A DNA stretch of 64,000 bases from NCBI RefSeq assembly GCF_002300555.2, contig NZ_NTHN02000005.1, positions 1-64,000 of the forward strand. Direction: 5' to 3'. The notes beneath the pieces are model-generated. The model saw only the letters and a list, made by a program, of their open reading frames with translations. It had not been told where the DNA came from and did not search any database. Source of the stretch: Alloyangia mangrovi (lineage in GTDB: Bacteria > Pseudomonadota > Alphaproteobacteria > Rhodobacterales > Rhodobacteraceae). The position numbers and the translations under genes are program-made. Below are positions 59,473-64,000 of the stretch, piece by piece (the stretch's first letter is position 1; every line of letters starts with the position of its first letter).

Positions 59473-59517
59473 CTCAAAGCCATGAGTCGAGTCAAGCCCA
59501 ATTTCGGCGCAAAGCCT

Positions 59518-60480
59518 TTAGGAAGTGCTGAGGATTTCGGCGGCGGTGAGTTCGTCGGTGATCAGACCCTGGATCAGACGCCCCTTAAGAGCGGCCCGCA
59601 ACGCCTTGATCTTGCTGACACCTCCGGCAACGCAGATCACCGGATTCTGGTTCTGCGGCACGCGCACGCCGACCATGAACTCATTCACGGGATGATCGAG
59701 GTAGCGCCCCTCGGCATCGAAGACGTGGCCACCCAGTTCCCCGGCTGCGCCCGCCGCGCGCAGGCTGGCGAGCTCCTCTGCGGTGATGAACCCGTCGACG
59801 AGGAGTGGCGCGTCATCCGCCATCTGGCCGATTCCGACCACGGTCACATCGGCCTCCTTGGCGAGCGCGCGCGAGCTGACCACATGCGGCAGGTTGCGGT
59901 AGGTGGCAAACTCCTCGGCGTCGCGCGCCATGACCGGCACCGACATCGGGTAGTGCGGCGCGCCGGTTTTGTCGGCGATGCGCATGATGACCTCGTAGAA
60001 CGACGCCGAGCCGTCCGGCGCGACATTGCCGATCAGCGAGACCATGCGGTGCTGTCCGGCCGAGATGGTCTGCATCTGGTCGATCATTGCCCGCAGGGTA
60101 CGCCCGGTGCCGAGCGCGATGAGCTGCGGCGTCTCCTGCGCGAAGATGCGCTCCATCTCGGCGGCGGCAAAGGGAGCGATGGCGCGCAGCGCGTCCTGCC
60201 CCGAATCCGCCCGCGGCGCGACCCGCGCCCGCACCAGCCCGAAGCGCTGGCGCAGCCCGCGTTCCAGCTCGAGACACTCGGCGATGGGATGGTCGATGCG
60301 GACCTTCACCAGCCCCTCGGCCACGGCCCGGGCCACGAGGCGCTGCGCGCGCTGGCGCGAGATGCCGAGCTCGTCGGCGATCTGGTCCTGCCGCAGCCCG
60401 CCGACGTAGTAGAGCCAGGCCGCGCGTGCCGCCAGATCGTCGGGAGAGGCGTCATCGCTGTCGAGGGTGCGCAGGGCCAT
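59518..60480 (-). CDS. SorC/DeoR-type sugar-binding transcriptional regulator
   Basis: The 320-residue protein has an N-terminal helix-turn-helix (AAWLYYVGGLRQDQIADELG, then RQRAQRLVARAVAEGLVKV) and a C-terminal sugar-binding domain (LIALGTGRTLRAMIDQMQTI; ICVAGGVSKIKALRAALKGR), typical of the SorC family. It is expected to sense a polyol phosphate and act at the 33-bp palindrome 45 nt downstream. ATG 60480 is the family start; a GTG at 60486 overlaps the HAD stop and is possible. It leads the polyol operon. Confidence 0.92.
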   Translation of the reverse strand: MALRTLDSDDASPDDLAARAAWLYYVGGLRQDQIADELGISRQRAQRLVARAVAEGLVKVRIDHPIAECLELERGLRQRFGLVRARVAPRADSGQDALRAIAPFAAAEMERIFAQETPQLIALGTGRTLRAMIDQMQTISAGQHRMVSLIGNVAPDGSASFYEVIMRIADKTGAPHYPMSVPVMARDAEEFATYRNLPHVVSSRALAKEADVTVVGIGQMADDAPLLVDGFITAEELASLRAAGAAGELGGHVFDAEGRYLDHPVNEFMVGVRVPQNQNPVICVAGGVSKIKALRAALKGRLIQGLITDELTAAEILSTS

Positions 60481-60482
60481 GG

Positions 60483-61166
60483 TCACGTGCCTGTGAGAAA
60501 GAGGTCAGGGGCAAGATGCGGGAGTTCCGCGAAACTTGCAAATTGACGGTGCGGCACCGTCTCGGGATCCTGCGGCAGATCCCCGTCCGCAAGATGGCTG
60601 CCGCCGGTGAACTGCCAGACCGCCATGCCCGCCGCCAGCCCCGCGCCGATCCCGGCCAGCGAATCCTCGATCAGCAGGCAGCGCTCGGGCGGCACCCCGG
60701 CCTTTTCGGCGGCGCGCAGCGGCAGGTCGGGCGCGGGCTTGCCGCGCGTGACTTCCGAGGCGGTGGTGATCCGCCCTTCGAAGGCCTCGGTCAACCCAGT
60801 CATCGCAAGGCTCGAGGCCACCCGCGCCGGGCTGGAACTGGTGGCGAGACCATAGGGCACCGCAAGCCGGGCCAGCACCTCGCGCAGATGCGGCATGACT
60901 TTCAGCCCTTCCGCCTCGAAGGCGGCAATGAGCCGGGCGCGGTAGTCGGCCTCGAAGCCCTCGGGCAGCGTGATGCCGAATTCTTCGCGGATCTGCGCGA
61001 TCACCGTGGGGTAGCTGCGACCGAGGAAATGCCGCGCGACATAGGGGATGTCCACCGCGACGCCCTGCTGCGCCAGCTCTGCCACCAGCATGCGCAGCGA
61101 GATGATCTCGCTGTCCACGACAACGCCGTCGAAATCGAACAGCACCAGCTCTATCGGCTGCGACAT
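60483..61166 (-). CDS. HAD-superfamily phosphatase (IA subfamily)
   Basis: The 227-residue protein has motif I FDFDGVVVDSE, a helical cap (about 20-85), motif II ATSSSP, the conserved Lys in TRGKPAPD, and motif IV LLIEDSLAGIGAGLAAG. This is the beta-phosphoglucomutase/phosphoglycolate-like group. It ends at the regulator start and is probably cotranscribed with the polyol genes. A sugar-phosphate phosphatase role is plausible, as mannitol-1-phosphate or a related intermediate could accumulate. Confidence 0.88.
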   Translation of the reverse strand: MSQPIELVLFDFDGVVVDSEIISLRMLVAELAQQGVAVDIPYVARHFLGRSYPTVIAQIREEFGITLPEGFEADYRARLIAAFEAEGLKVMPHLREVLARLAVPYGLATSSSPARVASSLAMTGLTEAFEGRITTASEVTRGKPAPDLPLRAAEKAGVPPERCLLIEDSLAGIGAGLAAGMAVWQFTGGSHLADGDLPQDPETVPHRQFASFAELPHLAPDLFLTGT

Positions 61167-61324
61167 GCCTGCTCCCCCAGAGTTTTGCGCATCTCGCCCG
61201 AAGGGACATCCGGCTGCAACCTTGGAGTCGCGTTTTTCCGGAGAGATGACGGCGCGGGCCACAGGAAAAGGGCCAGGGAATATCCCCGGCCCCATCCTCA
61301 TTCTTCGAATAGCCGACCCCGGCC

Positions 61325-62167
61325 TCAGCCGATCTTCACGCCCTTGCGGCCCGCGAGATCGAGGAAATACTGCCAGGCCACCCGGCCCGAGCGGGCGCCG
61401 CGCGTGGCCTGCCATTCGATCGCCTCGGCGCGCAGCGTCTCGTCGTCGATCTCGACGCCGTGCTCGGCACAATAGCCGTGGATCATCGCCAGGTACTCGT
61501 CCTGCGAGCACGGATGAAACCCGAGCCAGAGCCCGAAGCGGTCCGAGAGCGAGACCTTCTCCTCCACCGCCTCGGAGGGGCTGATCGAGGTGCTGCGCTC
61601 GTTCTCGATCATGTCGCGCGGCATCAGGTGCCGGCGGTTCGAGGTGGCGTAGAAGAGCACATTCTCGGGCCGCCCCTCGATGCCGCCGTCCAGCACCGCC
61701 TTGAGGCTTTTGTAATGCTGGTCGTCATGGCTGAACGACAGGTCGTCGCAGAACAGCACGAAACGCTCGGGCGCGCCGCGCAGCAGATTCAGCAGCCGGC
61801 CCACCGAGGGCAGGTCCTCGCGCTGCAGCTCGACCAGTTTCAGCGCCTGTCCCCGCGCGCGAACCTCGGCGTGCACTGCCTTGACAATGCTGGATTTCCC
61901 CATGCCGCGCGCGCCCCACAGAAGGGCATTGTTGGCGGGCAGCCCGCGGGCGAACTGCAGGGTGTTCGACAGCAGCGTATCGCGCGAGCGGTCGATGCCC
62001 ACCAGCAGTTTCAGGTCGATCCGGTTCACCTGCGGCACCGGCTCCAGCCGGTCCGGTTCGGTGTGCCAGACAAAGGCATCCGCCGCACCGAACTCCGGGG
62101 CGGCAAGAGGCGCCGGAGCCATTCGCTCCAGCGCCTCCGCGATGCGTTTCAACGCTTTCTTCGTCAC
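61325..62167 (-). CDS. DUF815 AAA+ family ATPase
   Basis: The 280-residue protein has Walker A GARGMGKSS near residue 86, Walker B FVLFCDDLSF, and the sensor region ATSNRRHLMPRDM. This combination is DUF815. Its biological role is not established. It starts with GTG at 62167, overlapping the tatC stop by GTGA (62164-62167), so it is translated from the tat transcript. Its dimer-like ATPase features suggest remodelling of a protein partner, but the link with Tat is only positional. Confidence 0.88.
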   Translation of the reverse strand: MTKKALKRIAEALERMAPAPLAAPEFGAADAFVWHTEPDRLEPVPQVNRIDLKLLVGIDRSRDTLLSNTLQFARGLPANNALLWGARGMGKSSIVKAVHAEVRARGQALKLVELQREDLPSVGRLLNLLRGAPERFVLFCDDLSFSHDDQHYKSLKAVLDGGIEGRPENVLFYATSNRRHLMPRDMIENERSTSISPSEAVEEKVSLSDRFGLWLGFHPCSQDEYLAMIHGYCAEHGVEIDDETLRAEAIEWQATRGARSGRVAWQYFLDLAGRKGVKIG

Positions 62168-63090
62168 GTGGTGCGGTCCTCCTCGACCTCTTCCTCGTCA
62201 TCTTCGAACCAGAGGCCCTGGGCACGCAGCTCCTTCTCGCGCTTCTTCTCGACCAGGCGGACGAGGAAAATCGAGATCTCGTAGAGGCCGTAGACCACCA
62301 CGAAGAGGATCACCTGCGTGGTGACATCGGGCGGGGTGACCAGCGCGGCCAGCACGAGGATCGCCACCACGGCGTATTTGCGCACCGATGACAGGCCCTC
62401 GGCCGAGACCAGCCCAGCCTTGCCCATCAGCGTCAGCAGCACCGGCAGCTGGAAGCAGAGGCCAAATGCGACGATGAACTTGAGCGTGATGTCGAGGCTC
62501 TCGTTGACCTTGCCGAAGAAGGTGATCTTCATCCCCTCGGCGGTCTCGGGGACCACGGCGGTATCCGCCGGAAGATCGGCGGGCATGCCATCGGTCGCAC
62601 GCTGCAGAAGGTCGGCGAAGATCGAACTCACGTCGGCAAAGCCGAGGAAGAACTGCATCGCCAGCGGCGTCACGACGAAATGGGCAAAGCTCGCGCCCAG
62701 CAGGAACATGATCGGCGAGGCGATCATGAACGGCAGGAAGGCGTTCTTCTCGGACTTGTAGAGCCCCGGCGCGACGAAGCGCCAGAGCTGGAACGAGATC
62801 ACCGGGAAGGCCAGCCCGAAACCGAAGACCATCGAAATGCGGAACAGGGTGAACAGGTATTCCTGCGGCGAGGTGTACTGCATGGTGGGCGACGGATCGC
62901 CGAGCGCGCGCAGCGTCTCCTCGATCGGGCCCAGCAGGAACTGCAGCAGCGGCTCGGCCACGGTGAAGGCCAGCACGATGCCCACGATGAACGCCAGAAC
63001 GGCCCGGATGAGCCGCGTGCGCAGCTCCGCCAAGTGCTCGATCAGCGGCGCCGAGCTGTCGTCGATATCGTCATGGTCCAGCTGGCTCAT
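62164..63090 (-). CDS. tatC: Sec-independent protein translocase TatC
   Basis: TatC is the twin-arginine receptor core. The 308-residue protein has six predicted helices, starting with the conserved ELRTRLIRAVLAFIVGIVLA and carrying FRISMVFGFGLAFPVISFQL. Conserved loops include PEEYLF-like SPQEYLF. The C-terminus is a long acidic tail (EDDEEEVEEDRTT). The start overlaps the downstream-frame end of tatB by ATGA (63087-63090). Confidence 0.96.
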   Translation of the reverse strand: MSQLDHDDIDDSSAPLIEHLAELRTRLIRAVLAFIVGIVLAFTVAEPLLQFLLGPIEETLRALGDPSPTMQYTSPQEYLFTLFRISMVFGFGLAFPVISFQLWRFVAPGLYKSEKNAFLPFMIASPIMFLLGASFAHFVVTPLAMQFFLGFADVSSIFADLLQRATDGMPADLPADTAVVPETAEGMKITFFGKVNESLDITLKFIVAFGLCFQLPVLLTLMGKAGLVSAEGLSSVRKYAVVAILVLAALVTPPDVTTQVILFVVVYGLYEISIFLVRLVEKKREKELRAQGLWFEDDEEEVEEDRTT

Positions 63091-63271
63091 GCGTCACCGT
63101 CTTTCTTAAGTTGCGCTTCCAGCTCCTCGGCCTTCTTCGCGGACTCTTCTGCGCGCTTCATCGCCGCTTCTGCCTCGCGCTTCTGGCGCTCGGCTGCGGC
63201 GCGGGCGGCACCGGCCTCGATCTTCTGCTTGTTCCCCGCCCGCTCGGCCTCGAGCGCGCCGGGATCCTCTT

Positions 63272-63571
63272 TCAGCCCCTCCGTTTTTTTTGGGGGGGCG
63301 TCGGGTCGGTCATCGACTTGGCGGCATCGCGCACCCCGTCCATGGCCGAGCTCACCGGGTTGGTCGCCGTCTTGAGCGTCTTGGCCACGTCGCGCACGCC
63401 CGCCTCGTCCGCCGCGTCGTTCATCGCGCGGCTGAACTCGCGCGCCATGCCGCGCGCCTTGCCCATGAAGCGACCTACATTGCGGAACAGCACCGGCAGA
63501 TCCTTGGGGCCCACGACAATGAGCGCCACGATCCCGATGACCATGAGTTCCGACCAGCCAAGATCGAACAT
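63272..63571 (-). CDS. tatB: Sec-independent protein translocase TatB, C-terminus frameshifted
   Basis: TatB forms the receptor with TatC. The N-terminal helix ([20 protein letters not shown], then [14 protein letters not shown]) is intact. The frame as read stops at 63272 after a C7-A8 run (plus-strand T8 at 63284-63291 and G7 at 63292-63298). In the next frame the tail continues [20 protein letters not shown], with an Ala/Glu/Lys-rich coil, to 63087, where the stop overlaps tatC. C6-A7 would restore a protein of about 160 residues ([11 protein letters not shown]). The tail is dispensable in part, so a short TatB might still work. Confidence 0.9.
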   Translation of the reverse strand: MFDLGWSELMVIGIVALIVVGPKDLPVLFRNVGRFMGKARGMAREFSRAMNDAADEAGVRDVAKTLKTATNPVSSAMDGVRDAAKSMTDPTPPQKKRRG

Positions 63572-63575
63572 GGGA

Positions 63576-63791
63576 TCAGACCTTGTCCTTCTCGCTCTCC
63601 GGGGTCACGTCCTTGGCCTCGGCAGCTTTTTCGTCCTCGAGTTCCTTGGCGCCGTCGTTCACGCCCTTCTTGAAGGCGGTGATGCCCTTGCCGACCTCGC
63701 CCATGAGGTTGGAAATCTTGCCGCGGCCGAACAGAACCAGCACCACGACGGCGATCAGAAGAAGGCCCGGAAGGCCGATGTTGTTGAGCAT
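63576..63791 (-). CDS. tatA: Sec-independent protein translocase TatA
   Basis: TatA forms the translocation pore. The 71-residue protein has the single helix [20 protein letters not shown], followed by the amphipathic helix [16 protein letters not shown] and an acidic tail. FGRGKI matches the family hinge. It begins the tatA-tatB-tatC transcript and ends 4 nt before tatB. Confidence 0.96.
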   Translation of the reverse strand: MLNNIGLPGLLLIAVVVLVLFGRGKISNLMGEVGKGITAFKKGVNDGAKELEDEKAAEAKDVTPESEKDKV

Positions 63792-64000
63792 GTCCTTAGT
63801 CTCCCTTTGGCCGCTCCAACCCAGTGCGGGCGTCCCCGAAGCGGCACGTCGAAATCTGTTCCCGGGTTGTAGGATCCTTCCCCGCGGCGCGGAAGTCGCA
63901 AAGCCGGGGCGGGCGGGCGCCAGAGGGGGTTTTCTTTCGGCTTTTTGACACTATCCTGTCAGGTGACATAAATCTGTCAGTTGGAGTGCTGACCTCTCCC
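63792..64000. other. Right-end intergenic region
   Basis: No gene is seen in the last 209 nt. The first half is the tatA upstream leader. The second half carries a rightward promoter candidate (63945-63973). The gene it serves, if any, lies beyond the window. Confidence 0.5.
63945..63980 (+). promoter_or_regulatory. Rightward promoter with CTGTCAG direct repeats
   Basis: TTGACA (63945-63950) and a -10-like CATAAAT (63967-63973) are spaced 16-17 nt. CTGTCAG occurs at 63956-63962 and again at 63974-63980, flanking the -10, 18 nt apart. This could be a regulator site. The gene would be off the right edge. Confidence 0.5.

Overview
The window is GC-rich bacterial chromosome with dense, mostly overlapping operons. 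Gene content and order (trpG-trpD-trpC-moaC-moeA-lexA, comEC, gltX, gltA; a two-piece permuted ssrA with an alphaproteobacterial SspB nearby; a GAAC-N7-GAAC SOS box; tatABC; a smo/mtlK/xylB polyol operon) point to an alphaproteobacterium of the Rhodobacteraceae (Roseobacter/Rhodobacter group). There is no prophage, IS element, CRISPR array or rRNA operon. This is ordinary core and near-core chromosome.

Layout. 1-447: N-terminus of a leftward YibQ-like protein. 623-6219: tryptophan and molybdopterin operon with ung inserted, then lexA under its own SOS box, convergent with comEC. 8376-11209: gltX and gltA. 11273-14613: a divergent pair (HTH-fused citrate synthase and class III CoA transferase) plus a PaaG-like hydratase. 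14697-19673: DUF2087 protein, ccmF-ccmH, a GNAT acetyltransferase, rplU-rpmA. 19758-22000: DUF2059 protein, tRNA-Ser(CGA), a low-complexity protein, tRNA-Leu(CAA). 22130-25994: YqaA-like protein and dsbB, then a PepSY / cytochrome b / membrane-anchored LuxR / 47-residue cassette, then gap. 26031-30497: small proteins, coaD, a CBS protein, a LysR regulator divergent from mmsA. 30626-34736: two tandem 139-residue proteins, each behind a palindrome, permuted ssrA, a DUF1194 protein, chrA, sspB. 34897-42147: fumC, DUF4169-RHH pair, purB, orphan fliG, LpxL-like acyltransferase, DUF1223 protein. 42365-47316: acnA, PACE transporter, LLM flavin oxidoreductase. 47408-51143: a QseBC/PmrAB-type two-component system facing two L,D-transpeptidases. 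51243-61166: complete leftward polyol operon (HAD phosphatase, SorC regulator, smoE, smoF, smoG, smoK, smoS, mtlK, xylB). 61325-63791: tatABC and a DUF815 ATPase.

How the genes work together. Three TCA-cycle enzymes (gltA, fumC, acnA) are dispersed through the window. ssrA encodes the tag ANNNRAPVALAA and the SspB adaptor that delivers tagged proteins to ClpXP lies about 2 kb away. Tat translocase is encoded here, and one of the two L,D-transpeptidases carries a twin-arginine signal. The two-component system and the second transpeptidase share TTAAG-N6-TTAAG direct repeats of the PmrA/QseB type. The polyol operon has a 33-bp palindrome in front of smoE that is a good candidate operator for its SorC regulator.

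A caution for users: trpC, the sensor kinase, xylB, smoF and tatB are each broken by apparent extra bases, in most cases within homopolymers (A7, C7, G7, G8, C7+A8 on the coding strands). The same kind of insertion in unrelated genes suggests homopolymer over-calls in the assembly more than five real mutations. All functional calls are from reading the sequence; no database search was run.
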